A DNA stretch of 64,000 nt from Cellulosimicrobium protaetiae. Lineage in GTDB: Bacteria > Actinomycetota > Actinomycetes > Actinomycetales > Cellulomonadaceae. Made by a program: the position numbers and the translations under genes. Under the pieces are notes generated by a model. It ran no database searches and had not been told where the DNA came from. It saw nothing but the letters and a program-made list of their open reading frames with translations. The stretch lies in contig NZ_CP052757.1 of the NCBI RefSeq assembly GCF_009708005.2, positions 1,860,001-1,924,000 of the forward strand, in the 5' to 3' direction. Positions 18,754 through 29,754 of this stretch are shown here, in pieces (the stretch's first letter is position 1; each line of letters begins with the position of its first letter).

Positions 18754-19998
18754 ATGTCCCTGTCCCAGGCGCGCCGTGTCGCTCTCGCCGCGCAAGGGCT
18801 GCACCGCCCGCGCCCGGACGTCGGGACCGGCGGCACGCCCGGTCGGCGCACGCCGACGATGCGGCAGGTCCAGGGCGTGATCGACCGGCTCGGGCTGCTG
18901 CAGATCGACTCGGTGAACGTGCTCGCGCGGGCGCACCTCATGCCGCTGTACGCGCGCCTCGGCCCGTACGACACGGCGCTGCTGGACCGCGCGGCGGGAC
19001 GCGCCCCGCGCCGGCTGGTGGAGACGTGGGCGCACGTCGCGTCGTACGTCCCGCCGAGCACGTGGCCGCTGCTCGAGTGGCGACGCCGCCGGTACCGGAC
19101 GGAGGCGTGGGGCACGATCAGCGCGGTCGAGATGAGCCACAGCGACGCCGTGGAGGACGTGCGGCGCCTGGTCACCGAGCGCGGGCCGATCACGGCGAGC
19201 GAGGTGCACGAGATCCTCGAGGCGGAGGGGCGTGCGCACCCCAGGGACCGGTCGCAGTGGGGCTGGAACTGGACCGTCGCCAAGCAGGCGCTCGAGTTCC
19301 TCTTCTTCACGGGCGAGATCACGTCGGCGCGTCGCAACGGGGCGTTCGAGCGCTGCTACGACCTGACGGAGCGCGTGCTCCCGCCCGAGGTGGTGGCGGC
19401 CCCGCCCGTCGCGGACGCCGACGCCGTCCGGGCTCTCCTGGAGATCGGCGCGCGGGCGCACGGCGTCGGCACGCTGCGCTGCTTCAAGGACTACTTCCGG
19501 CTCAAGGGCCCGGCGGTGCGCACGGCGCTCGACGAGCTCGTCGAGGCGGGGACGCTGCGGCCGGTGACGGTGCGGGGCTGGGACGAGCCCACCTACCTGC
19601 ACGCCGACGCGACGCTCCCTCGCCGGGCGACCGCGACGACGCTGCTGAACCCGTTCGACCCGCTCGTGTTCGAGCGCACGCGGCTGGAGCGGCTGTTCGA
19701 CGTGCACTACCGGATCGAGATCTACGTGCCGGCAGCGAAGCGGGTGCACGGCTACTACGTCCTGCCGTTCCTCGAGGGCGAGGACCTCACGGCGCGCGTC
19801 GACCTCAAGGCGGACCGGCGCGCGGGTGTCCTGCGCGCCCTGTCGGCGCACCGCGAGCAGGCGGCGGGGGAGCAGACGGCGGCGCGGCTCGCGGCGGAGC
19901 TCCGGGTGCTCGGGGGGTGGCTGGGCGTGCCCGAGGTCGAGGTGGCACCCTCGGGCGACCTGGCCCCGGCACTGGCGGCCGAGGTGGCTGTCGCCTGA
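18754..19998 (+). CDS. YcaQ/AlkX-like winged-helix DNA glycosylase family protein
   Basis: A 414-residue protein beginning [16 protein letters not shown]. The motif [16 protein letters not shown] (about residue 45-60) is the diagnostic Q-I-D region of the YcaQ/AlkX branch of HTH_42 DNA glycosylases, which unhook interstrand cross-links or remove alkylated bases. Later marks are E-T-W-A-H-V-A-S-Y and [16 protein letters not shown] 18754 starts at the conserved N-terminus; GTG 18724, with AGGA seven bases before it, is a real alternative adding ten residues. The gene stands alone behind the repeat array and before secA. Confidence 0.85.
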   Translation: MSLSQARRVALAAQGLHRPRPDVGTGGTPGRRTPTMRQVQGVIDRLGLLQIDSVNVLARAHLMPLYARLGPYDTALLDRAAGRAPRRLVETWAHVASYVPPSTWPLLEWRRRRYRTEAWGTISAVEMSHSDAVEDVRRLVTERGPITASEVHEILEAEGRAHPRDRSQWGWNWTVAKQALEFLFFTGEITSARRNGAFERCYDLTERVLPPEVVAAPPVADADAVRALLEIGARAHGVGTLRCFKDYFRLKGPAVRTALDELVEAGTLRPVTVRGWDEPTYLHADATLPRRATATTLLNPFDPLVFERTRLERLFDVHYRIEIYVPAAKRVHGYYVLPFLEGEDLTARVDLKADRRAGVLRALSAHREQAAGEQTAARLAAELRVLGGWLGVPEVEVAPSGDLAPALAAEVAVA

Positions 19999-20130
19999 CG
20001 GGACGCCCGTCGCCGCCGGTGGGCGGGGCCGACAGACGGGGCGCGGTCGTCGTACCCTGGCGCGCGGGTCTCGTCGGCGAGGTTCGTCGTCGGCGAAACC
20101 CGGGCGGGTCCGACGTCGCTCCGACTCGCC

Positions 20131-20136
20131 TACGAT
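20131..20136 (+). promoter_or_regulatory. Candidate secA promoter -10
   Basis: TACGAT, in a 245-bp gap that is otherwise GC-rich, lies about 108 bases before the secA start. No clear -35 hexamer is seen at 16-18 bp, so this is a weak call. Confidence 0.35.
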
Positions 20137-20243
20137 GTTGTGTGACGTTGCCGACGTCCGCTGCCGTGCGCGCCCGTGCGGGAGAGCGTCGGCGCTGCTC
20201 CCGGACCAGCCGGCCCGGGCACCGATCGATACGGGAGTCCTGC

Positions 20244-23291
<3,048 letters not shown>

Positions 23292-23322
23292 TCCTCACCC
23301 CGTCCGGCCCAGGCCGTGACGG

Positions 23323-23370
23323 GACGACGACGGCGGGGCTCCCTGAGCGGGGAGCCCCGCCGTCGTCGTC
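23323..23370. terminator. Bidirectional terminator secA / Rv3235-like
   Basis: A perfect 21-bp stem with a six-base loop between the convergent secA and Rv3235-like genes. Confidence 0.85.
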
Positions 23371-23393
23371 CGGACGCAGCCCGGGCCGGGCGG

Positions 23394-23990
23394 TCACCCG
23401 ATCTCGAGCGCCACGACGCGCCACGCGCCGCGGCGTGCCTCGAGGCGTGCCGCCGCGGCCCGCACGCGGTCGCCGTCCTCGACGACGACCGTCCCCTCCG
23501 CGACGCCCTCGCCGATCCTCAGTACCCGGGCACGCAGGACGGCGGCCGGCCGGGTCGTGGTCTCCCGCGGTCCGTCGGCGACGATGCGCGCACGCCGGGC
23601 GAGGGTCTCGTAGATCTCGGGAGAGACCCAGCGGGCGAGCTGGCTCACGGTGCGCTCGCCGCGGAGCACCTCGACGGCGGCACGCACGACGGCGCAGCAC
23701 AGCGCGGTCGGGTCGGGCAGCGGGACCGGGGAGGTCGGCGGCGCGAGAGGGCGGCCGCGGACGACGTGCCGCGGCACGGTCGCGCCCGGGTCGGTCAGGT
23801 CGACGGCGGGTGCGGCCCGCTCGCCGACGCAGCGCAGGAGACGTGCCCGTGCGTCGGCCGGGACGCTCGTGGCGCGCACGGGACGGGTGCGCGTCGAGCT
23901 CGGCTCCCGGTGGCGCGGGGAACGGTCGGTCGTGGTCCGGGCGTCGACGTCGTCCTGCAGCGGGACGTCGGTCAGCAGGGGAGCGGTCAT
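23394..23990 (-). CDS. Rv3235-family protein
   Basis: A 198-residue protein whose C-terminal half matches the small actinobacterial Rv3235 family found beside secA: P-D-P-T-A-L-C-C-A-V-V-R-A-A-V-E-V-L-R-G-E-R-T-V-S-Q-L, then a two-strand end V-R-A-A-A-A-R-L-E-A-R-R-G-A-W-R-V-V-A-L. The N-terminal 75 residues are disordered and Thr/Arg-rich. AAGGAG precedes ATG 23990. It lies 30 bp after the LysM gene and is probably its operon partner. The fold suggests an NTF2-like domain; function unknown. Confidence 0.75.
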   Translation of the reverse strand: MTAPLLTDVPLQDDVDARTTTDRSPRHREPSSTRTRPVRATSVPADARARLLRCVGERAAPAVDLTDPGATVPRHVVRGRPLAPPTSPVPLPDPTALCCAVVRAAVEVLRGERTVSQLARWVSPEIYETLARRARIVADGPRETTTRPAAVLRARVLRIGEGVAEGTVVVEDGDRVRAAAARLEARRGAWRVVALEIG

Positions 23991-24020
23991 GGTCGGGCTC
24001 CTTCGTCGAGCGGATGGCCG

Positions 24021-25061
24021 TCAGGCGGACGGTGCGGCGAGCACCTGGCCGGGACGGATGAGGTCCGGGTCGTCGCCGACGACGTCGGCGTTCGCCACGT
24101 ACCAGCGCTGCACCGCCGTGGCCACGTCGGCGTCGGCAGAGCCCGGGGGCAGTTGCCGCGCCGCGATGGACCACAGCGAGTCCCCGCGCAGGACGACGAC
24201 CTCGCGGGGCACGCCGTCGGTGTCGTCGACGGCAGCGCGGGAGACCGACAACGCCGCGTCGCGCGACGCGGTCGGCTCTACCGACAGGGCGACGTCGCCC
24301 GACGCGGACGCCGAGCCGAGGCCGGTCCGCCCGGCGTCGTCCGCCGAGGTCGGGGACGGTGCAGCGGGTGCAGCGGGTGCAGCGGGTGCAGCGGGTGCAG
24401 CGGACGCGGCGGTGGGCACGTGGGCAGGTGCCTGCGCGGGGGGCGCCTCGGAGGTGGCCCCTGGGGATGGCGAGGTGGCGGTGTCGTCCCCCGGGGCAGG
24501 GGTCGCCGGAGCTTCCTCGTGCGTCCGGGGCGGCGTCGGGGCGGTGGCCGTGCCGTCGGCCGGGGCGCCGGTCGTGGCCGGGGCCGGCGCGTGGTCGGCT
24601 CCCGGGGCGTCGTCCGGCGTGAGGGCCGAGCTCTGCCACCCGAGATCGACGGCCACGACAGGTTCCGCGTCCGGCGCCGGTGCGGCGTGCGCGGTGCCCG
24701 CGCCGAGGACGAGGCCCGCACCGACCGTGAGCCCGACCCCGACCCGGGCGGCCCGGCGGACCACGGCCGGGGCCGCCCGAACGACGAGGCGCTCGCCGGC
24801 ACCCCAGGACCGCCCCAGCGAGCGCGCGGCGACGCACGCGAGACCCAGCAGGGCGCTGCCGCCGACCCACGCCGCGGTCGACGCCCCCACGGCGAGGGCG
24901 AGGAGCTCGAGGTAGGGCTCCGCGCGACCGGTGGTCAGGGACGTGGCGACCTGGATGCCGCGCAGCGCGAGCACCGTGACGGCGGCGCTCATGGTGACGA
25001 GCAGGACGAGGAGGACGGCGAGCCCCCCGGCTCGTCCGGGTACGGCGGTGCGACGCTTCAT
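24021..25061 (-). CDS. LysM-domain membrane protein
   Basis: A 346-residue protein. Two N-terminal membrane helices (about 11-35 and 50-75) and a third near 108-125 anchor it. A long Ala/Pro/Thr-rich linker (about 130-265) follows, then a C-terminal LysM domain (about 285-345) with V-V-L-R-G-D-S-L-W-S-I-A-A-R-Q-L and L-I-R-P-G-Q-V-L. LysM binds peptidoglycan, so the linker likely spans the periplasm-like space. AGGGGG precedes the ATG. A palindrome and three TTGATG direct repeats lie in its upstream region. Confidence 0.85.
   Translation of the reverse strand: MKRRTAVPGRAGGLAVLLVLLVTMSAAVTVLALRGIQVATSLTTGRAEPYLELLALAVGASTAAWVGGSALLGLACVAARSLGRSWGAGERLVVRAAPAVVRRAARVGVGLTVGAGLVLGAGTAHAAPAPDAEPVVAVDLGWQSSALTPDDAPGADHAPAPATTGAPADGTATAPTPPRTHEEAPATPAPGDDTATSPSPGATSEAPPAQAPAHVPTAASAAPAAPAAPAAPAAPSPTSADDAGRTGLGSASASGDVALSVEPTASRDAALSVSRAAVDDTDGVPREVVVLRGDSLWSIAARQLPPGSADADVATAVQRWYVANADVVGDDPDLIRPGQVLAAPSA
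24361..24405 (-). repeat. 9-bp tandem repeat in the LysM gene linker
   Basis: Four perfect and one degenerate copies of GCAGCGGGT, encoding an A-A-P triplet repeat in frame. The array can lengthen or shorten the cell-wall-spanning linker without a frameshift. Confidence 0.85.
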
Positions 25062-25074
25062 CTGTGCCCCCTGC

Positions 25075-25094
25075 CTGTCGCTGTCGAGCGACAG
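25075..25094. promoter_or_regulatory. Palindrome upstream of the LysM gene
   Basis: CTGTCGCT-gtcg-AGCGACAG, perfect 8-bp arms, 14 to 33 bases upstream of the LysM start. It is placed to act as an operator or as a leader hairpin. Confidence 0.5.
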
Positions 25095-25097
25095 TCA

Positions 25098-25123
25098 TTG
25101 ATGTCGTTTGATGCTGTTTGATG
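25098..25123. promoter_or_regulatory. Three 10-bp-spaced TTGATG direct repeats
   Basis: TTGATG occurs at 25098, 25108 and 25118, exactly one helical turn apart, in an unusually AT-rich stretch between the divergent LysM and Lsm-like genes. Phased direct repeats suit a protein that binds head-to-tail, such as BldC-type regulators; an excisionase-type HTH gene is about 750 bp away. The link is inference. Confidence 0.5.
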
Positions 25124-25229
25124 TGTCCGAGGCGATCTAAGCGTGCCTGGGGGTGGCCTGTCCAGAGGGTCTTCTCGTGATGTGGACGTGCCCGGGTCCC
25201 GAGGCGCCGGGCACCGCTACGGTGTCCGG

Positions 25230-25769
25230 GTGCGATGGGACGCCCTCTTCGACGACCTCGCGGCCCAGCTCGCCGCGGCCCGGTCGCAGGACCGGTCCGT
25301 CGCGGTCGCGGACCTCACGCGCGCGGAGCACGCGACCATCTCGCTCGTCGAGCGGCTCCGGGGTGCGCCCGGTGCGGTCACGCTCGAGCTGCGCGACGGC
25401 TCGACCGTGACGGGCGCGCTGCGCGACGCGGCGGACGAGTGGGTGCTCGTCGGGGAGTCCCGGCGTCAGCACCTCGTCCCGACGGGGGCGATCTCTGCTG
25501 TTCTCGGCCTGGGCCGGCACGCGGAGCCCGCGCGCTCGGCGCGAGCGGCCCGGCTGGGTCTCGGGCACGCCCTGCGCGCGCTCATGCGCGACCGCCGGCC
25601 GGTCCAGGTGCGGACGCCCGCGGGCACCTTCCCGGGCTGGGTCGCGCGCGTGGGCAAGGACCACGTCGACCTCGAGGTGTCGCCGGGAGTCGCGCACGGG
25701 TCGCGGGTCGTCCCCTGGTCCGCGGTCCTGTGCGTCAGCGACACGGAGACGGGGCACGTGCCGAGGTGA
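25230..25769 (+). CDS. Hypothetical protein with two Lsm-like beta segments
   Basis: A 179-residue protein I cannot name. Two segments look alike: one near 55-95 (V-T-L-E-L-R-D-G-S-T-V-T-G-A-L, then H-L-V-P-T-G-A-I-S-A-V), one near 128-170 (V-Q-V-R-T-P-A-G-T-F-P-G-W-V, then V-V-P-W-S-A-V-L-C-V). Both resemble short Sm/Lsm-type beta barrels, suggesting an internal duplication. The GTG at 25230 has TACGGT six bases before it and no ribosome site, a leaderless layout. It is divergent from the LysM gene. Confidence 0.65.
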   Translation: MRWDALFDDLAAQLAAARSQDRSVAVADLTRAEHATISLVERLRGAPGAVTLELRDGSTVTGALRDAADEWVLVGESRRQHLVPTGAISAVLGLGRHAEPARSARAARLGLGHALRALMRDRRPVQVRTPAGTFPGWVARVGKDHVDLEVSPGVAHGSRVVPWSAVLCVSDTETGHVPR

Positions 25770-25864
25770 CGACCGGGCAGGGGGAGCTCGCGGAGGACGA
25801 CCGACGGACCACCGGGCGGGTGGAGGCGCATCCGACGGGGCGACGGCGGCGCGCCGCCGAGCGG

Positions 25865-26080
25865 TCAGCCGTCGAAGTCGCCGGCCTCGATGCGCTGGCG
25901 CGTCTGCGCGTACATCCGCTGGATGTAGGCCTCGAGCTCGCTCACCTCGACGCGCCACTGACCCCGGCCGCCCACCTGGATCGCGGGCAGCTCCCCGGAG
26001 CGCACGAGCGCGTACGCCTGCGCCGCGGAGATGTTCAGCTCGTCCGTGACGTCGGCGAGGGTGAGGAACCGCTGGGTCAT
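25865..26080 (-). CDS. Excisionase/MerR-type helix-turn-helix protein (71 aa)
   Basis: The product starts MTQRFLTLADVTDELNISA. It is a single winged HTH_17/excisionase domain with the V-G-G-R-G-Q-W-R-V wing turn and an acidic C-terminal helix. It resembles BldC-like actinobacterial regulators rather than a phage excisionase, and no phage genes are nearby. The long upstream frame (to 26818) runs antisense through the SAF gene and is rejected. It is convergent with the Lsm-like gene and divergent from the SAF gene. Confidence 0.8.
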   Translation of the reverse strand: MTQRFLTLADVTDELNISAAQAYALVRSGELPAIQVGGRGQWRVEVSELEAYIQRMYAQTRQRIEAGDFDG

Positions 26081-26206
26081 GGCGTCAGTCTGGCACGCGA
26101 GCCACGCGCACCGGTGCTCGTCCACAGGCCTCTGCGCGCACGACGCGGACCAGGGATCATGAAGCCGCGGCACGGCTGACGTGCCGGACCACCGAGGGGG
26201 AGATCG

Positions 26207-26911
26207 ATGACGACGACTGTGGGGCGACGACCCGAACCGGTCGTGACGACGGCACCGCCGGTCGCGCGACTGAGACGACCGGGCTGGAAGGACCCACGGC
26301 TCCTCGTGGGGATCGTCGTCGTGGCGCTGTCGGTCGCGCTCGGCTCGTGGGCTGTGAGCGCGGCGAGCCGAACGGTCGCCGTGTTCGCGGCCGGGTCGGC
26401 ATTGACCCCCGGGACCGCCGTGACGGCGTCGGACCTGCGGACCGTCGAGGTGCGCCTCGGGTCTCAGACGGACCGCTACCTCCTCGCCGAGGAGGGGCTC
26501 CCGGACGACACCGTCGTGCTGCGGACCGTCGGAGAGGGCGAGCTGCTCCCGGCCTCGGCCCTCGGTGCGGCGACGGAGCTCGCGGTGCGCGCCGTCGCGG
26601 TGCCGGTGGCGACCGGGCTCTCCGAGCGGATCGTGGCCGGTGCGGCGGTCGACGTCTGGTACGTCCCGGGGCAGGACGACAGCGCTCCCGTGGCCGACGA
26701 CGACGTCGCCGACGAGGGCTCGAGCGCGGAGCCGGAGCTGCTCGTCGGTGGTGTCGACGTCGCCCAGGTCGACGAGGGCGACGGGTCGCTCGTCGTGGGC
26801 GGTCCCGTGACGGTCCACCTCCTCGTCGGCGTCGACGACCTCCCCGCCGTGCTGGCCGCGGTCGCGGGCGAGGGGACGATCGCGCTCGTCCCGGTCGGCG
26901 GTGCCGGATGA
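26207..26911 (+). CDS. SAF-domain (CpaB-like) membrane protein
   Basis: A 234-residue protein with a short cytosolic N-terminus, one membrane helix (about 33-55, L-V-G-I-V-V-V-A-L-S-V-A-L) and a SAF domain. The domain has A-L-T-P-G-T-A-V-T-A-S-D-L at about 65 and A-V-A-V-P-V-A-T-G-L-S-E-R-I near 130, with an acidic insert around 160-190. SAF/CpaB proteins belong to Flp-pilus machines, but no pilin, secretin or TadA gene is in the window. Its stop overlaps the next start (ATGA), so the two proteins are coupled. Confidence 0.85.
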   Translation: MTTTVGRRPEPVVTTAPPVARLRRPGWKDPRLLVGIVVVALSVALGSWAVSAASRTVAVFAAGSALTPGTAVTASDLRTVEVRLGSQTDRYLLAEEGLPDDTVVLRTVGEGELLPASALGAATELAVRAVAVPVATGLSERIVAGAAVDVWYVPGQDDSAPVADDDVADEGSSAEPELLVGGVDVAQVDEGDGSLVVGGPVTVHLLVGVDDLPAVLAAVAGEGTIALVPVGGAG

Positions 26912-28281
26912 GCGGCGCGACCACCCTGGTGACCGTCCTCTGCGCGGTCCGCGGGGCGCGCGAGGCCGACGTGGTCACGACCCTCGGCGCGAGCGGGCTC
27001 CAGGTCACCCGCAGGTGCGCGGACGTCGTCGAGCTGCTCGCCGCCGCGGCCGCGGGCGCCGGGCGCGTCGCCGTGGTCTCGTGCGACCTCCCGGCGCTGG
27101 ACCGCCAGGTCGTGGCGGACCTGCACGCGCACGGCGTGCGGATCGTCGCGCTCGCGCCGCCGGGGACGTGGGAGGAGGGCAGGCTGCGGGCCTTCGGGGT
27201 CGACGCCGTCGTCGACGTGGACCCCGCACCCGACATCCTGCGCGACGCGGTCCGCGCGGTCCTGCCCGAGCGGTCGACCGACGGCGGGGCGCCCGGAACC
27301 CCCGGGCGCCCCGCCGGCACGGGCTCGGCGGGACTCGTCCCGGAGCGGCGCCCCGGGCGGGTCGTCGCCGTGTGGGGCCCGACCGGTGCGCCCGGCCGCA
27401 CGACGGTCGCGACGAACCTGGCGGCCGAGCTCGCGGGGGCGACGCCGGCGCGACGCGCACCGCACCGCCGCGGGCGCCGGCGGACGGACGTGGTCGCCCC
27501 GGCCACGGTGCCGCCGGCTCCCGACGCGGAGGTCCTGCTCGTCGACGCGGACACCTACGGCGGGAGCGTCGCCCAGCGGCTCGGACTGCTCGACGAGTCG
27601 CCCGGACTGGCGGCGGCCGCCCGCAGCGCGGGCCAGGGCGTGCTCGACGCCGCGGGCCTGCTCGCCCTCGCCCCCTCGGTCGTGGCGCGCCTGCGGGTGC
27701 TCACCGGCCTGACCCGGGCGGCGCGCTGGCCGGAGCTCCCCGGGGCGTCGCTCGACGCCGTGTGGGAGGTCGCACGCTCGGTCGCGGACTGGACGGTCGT
27801 GGACTGCGGGTTCGGCATCGAGCGCGACGAGCCGCTGACGTACGACACGCGCGCGCCCCAGCGCAACGACGCGACGCTCAGCGCGCTCGCCGCGGCGGAC
27901 GTCGTGGTCGTCGTCGGAGCGGGCGACCCCGTCGGGCTCCAGCGGCTGGTCCGCGGGCTCGACGAGCTCGCCGAGGCGGGCACGGCCGTGGGCGCGTCGC
28001 GGCTCGTCGCGGTGAACCGCGTGCGCGCGAGCGTGGTCGGCCCCCGGCCGGAGCGTGCCGTGCGCGACGCGCTGGCGCGCTACGCAGGGGTGGAGGACCT
28101 GCACGTCGTCCCCGAGGACGGCGCCGTCGACCTCGCGCTCCGCGAGGGGCGCACGCTCGTCGAGGTGGCACCGACGAGCCCGGCCCGGCGCGCGCTCGCG
28201 CGTCTGGCCGCGGACGTGCGCGAGGCCGTGCCGTCCGGGCGTGGTGCGGCGCACGGTGCCGTGCTGGAGGCGGCACACTGA
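26908..28281 (+). CDS. CpaE/MinD-like P-loop protein with altered Walker A
   Basis: A 457-residue protein. The N-terminal receiver-like domain (about 1-120) resembles CpaE. The P-loop domain begins at about 150: V-V-A-V-W-G-P-T-G-A-P-G-R-T-T. The catalytic lysine of Walker A is arginine (R164) and the MinD signature lysine is also missing. A basic insert (about 181-192) separates it from L-L-V-D-A-D-T-Y-G-G-S (Walker A' type). Later V-V-D-C-G-F-G-I and V-V-N-R-V-R fit the MinD fold. It is coupled to the SAF protein; likely a membrane-localised partner, but ATPase activity is uncertain. Confidence 0.82.
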   Translation: MSGATTLVTVLCAVRGAREADVVTTLGASGLQVTRRCADVVELLAAAAAGAGRVAVVSCDLPALDRQVVADLHAHGVRIVALAPPGTWEEGRLRAFGVDAVVDVDPAPDILRDAVRAVLPERSTDGGAPGTPGRPAGTGSAGLVPERRPGRVVAVWGPTGAPGRTTVATNLAAELAGATPARRAPHRRGRRRTDVVAPATVPPAPDAEVLLVDADTYGGSVAQRLGLLDESPGLAAAARSAGQGVLDAAGLLALAPSVVARLRVLTGLTRAARWPELPGASLDAVWEVARSVADWTVVDCGFGIERDEPLTYDTRAPQRNDATLSALAAADVVVVVGAGDPVGLQRLVRGLDELAEAGTAVGASRLVAVNRVRASVVGPRPERAVRDALARYAGVEDLHVVPEDGAVDLALREGRTLVEVAPTSPARRALARLAADVREAVPSGRGAAHGAVLEAAH

Positions 28282-28285
28282 ACCC

Positions 28286-28816
28286 ATGCGCATCTACCTC
28301 CCCGCGACGCTCGACGAGCTCGACGCCGTCACCGTCACCGCCGACGCCGCCCGCTGGACCGTCGCCCCGCGGGGCGCCCACGCCGTGACGGCCGCGCTGA
28401 CGCGCGCGCTGCCCGACGAGGACGAGGAGGGCCTGGAGTACGCGGCGGCGCTCGAGGCGGCGGACGACTCGCTCGCGCTCGTCGCGGCGCGCCCGGACGC
28501 GCCGCGCCAGCGGCTCGTCGTCACGGTCGAGGTGCCCGACGGCGCGGTGCAGGTCGTGGGCGCCGACGACTCCGACGACGAGGACGCCCCCGCACCCAGC
28601 GCGGTCGAGGTCCTGCGGACCGTGACCGACGTCGCGATCGTGTGCGTGCACGTCGACGAGCCCGAGGCGGTCGCGGACGTCGAGGCGGTGCTCGCCGCTG
28701 CCGACGACGACGGTCCCGACGCCGACGCCGCGCTCGACGCCGCGATCGACCGCGTGGGCGAGCGCGACCTGCTCTGGTACGACTGGTCGGAGCTCAAGGA
28801 CGTCCCGCGCGGCTGA
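28286..28816 (+). CDS. DUF6912 family protein
   Basis: A 176-residue acidic protein starting MRIYLPATLDELDAVTV, the conserved opening of an uncharacterised actinobacterial family (DUF6912). It ends with D-L-L-W-Y-D-W-S-E-L-K-D-V. It starts four bases after the CpaE-like stop, so it is probably in the same operon. No catalytic motif is visible. Confidence 0.8.
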   Translation: MRIYLPATLDELDAVTVTADAARWTVAPRGAHAVTAALTRALPDEDEEGLEYAAALEAADDSLALVAARPDAPRQRLVVTVEVPDGAVQVVGADDSDDEDAPAPSAVEVLRTVTDVAIVCVHVDEPEAVADVEAVLAAADDDGPDADAALDAAIDRVGERDLLWYDWSELKDVPRG

Positions 28817-28826
28817 CTAGGTCGCG

Positions 28827-28847
28827 CCGCGCCGTCGCACGGCGCGG
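28827..28847. terminator. Bidirectional terminator DUF6912 / hisN
   Basis: Perfect 9-bp stem CCGCGCCGT / ACGGCGCGG with a three-base loop between convergent genes. Confidence 0.7.
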
Positions 28848-28855
28848 CGGGGTGG

Positions 28856-29650
28856 TCAGCCCAGGCGGCCCAGCACCTCGTCGTGCAGGAGGCCGTTCGT
28901 CGCGACCGCGTCGCCGCCCCACGGGCCGTCGGCGCCGTCGAGCGACGTGAAGCGGCCGCCGGCCTCGGTGACGATCGGGACGAGCGCCGCCATGTCGTAG
29001 AGCTCGAGCTCGGGCTCGGCCGCCGCGTCGGCAGCGCCCTCGGCGACGAGCATGTACGACCAGAAGTCGCCGTACCCGCGCGTGCGCCACGCGTCGCGCA
29101 TGAGGCCGAGGAACGGGTCGAGCTTCCCGCGCTCCTCCCACCCGGAGAGCGACGAGTAGGCGAGGGACGCGTCGGACCACGACGAGACGCCCGAGACCTG
29201 CAGCCGCGTCGCCGCGGCGAGCGACTTGCCCGTCCACGCGCCGGTGCCCTTCGCCGCCCACCAGCGCCGCCCCAGCGCGGGTGCCGAGACGAGCCCGACG
29301 ACGACCTCGTCGCCGTCGGCGAGCGCGATGAGCGTCGCCCAGACGGGGACGCCGCGCACGAAGTTCTTGGTCCCGTCGATCGGGTCGACGATCCAGCGCC
29401 GCGCGCCGTGGCCCGTCTCGCCGAACTCCTCGCCGACGATCGCGTCGCGGCCCCGCGCCCGGCCCAGCTGGCCGCGGATGATCTCCTCCGCGGTGCGGTC
29501 GGCGTCGCTCACGGGCGTCGAGTCCGGCTTCGACTCGACGTGCAGGTCGAGCGCCTTGAACCGGGACATCGTGTGCGCGTCGACCTGGTCGGCGATCACG
29601 TGGGCGAGGCGCAGGTCGTCGTCGTAGCCGCGCGTCGAGGGGGGAGTCAT
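28856..29650 (-). CDS. hisN: Histidinol-phosphatase, inositol-monophosphatase type
   Basis: A 264-residue IMPase-fold phosphatase. Metal-binding G-E-E at 73-75 and the signature [12 protein letters not shown] at 86-97; the second metal site is in [10 protein letters not shown] near 218. HisN removes phosphate from histidinol phosphate, the penultimate step of histidine synthesis in actinobacteria. The aroA-rsgA-hisN order supports HisN rather than a general inositol phosphatase. TACGGT lies seven bases before ATG, so it may have its own leaderless transcript in addition to read-through. Confidence 0.88.
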   Translation of the reverse strand: MTPPSTRGYDDDLRLAHVIADQVDAHTMSRFKALDLHVESKPDSTPVSDADRTAEEIIRGQLGRARGRDAIVGEEFGETGHGARRWIVDPIDGTKNFVRGVPVWATLIALADGDEVVVGLVSAPALGRRWWAAKGTGAWTGKSLAAATRLQVSGVSSWSDASLAYSSLSGWEERGKLDPFLGLMRDAWRTRGYGDFWSYMLVAEGAADAAAEPELELYDMAALVPIVTEAGGRFTSLDGADGPWGGDAVATNGLLHDEVLGRLG

Positions 29651-29754
29651 GGCTCACACCGTAGCGGTGCGGGTCCCGGTGGGGGAGTCGCCGCGCGGGC
29701 CTCGCGCGGGGGCGGTGCGGTGCCGGGACGGTGCGGCGCCGGGGTGGTGCGTGC

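Noticed and set aside
18483-20243. N-terminal extension of SecA of almost 590 codons
   Set aside because: The frame is open by chance through the YcaQ-like gene; SecA homology starts at GTG 20244 with a proper ribosome site.
25865-26080. Prophage excisionase
   Set aside because: The protein has an excisionase-type fold, but no integrase, attachment site or phage gene is nearby and neighbours are core genes.
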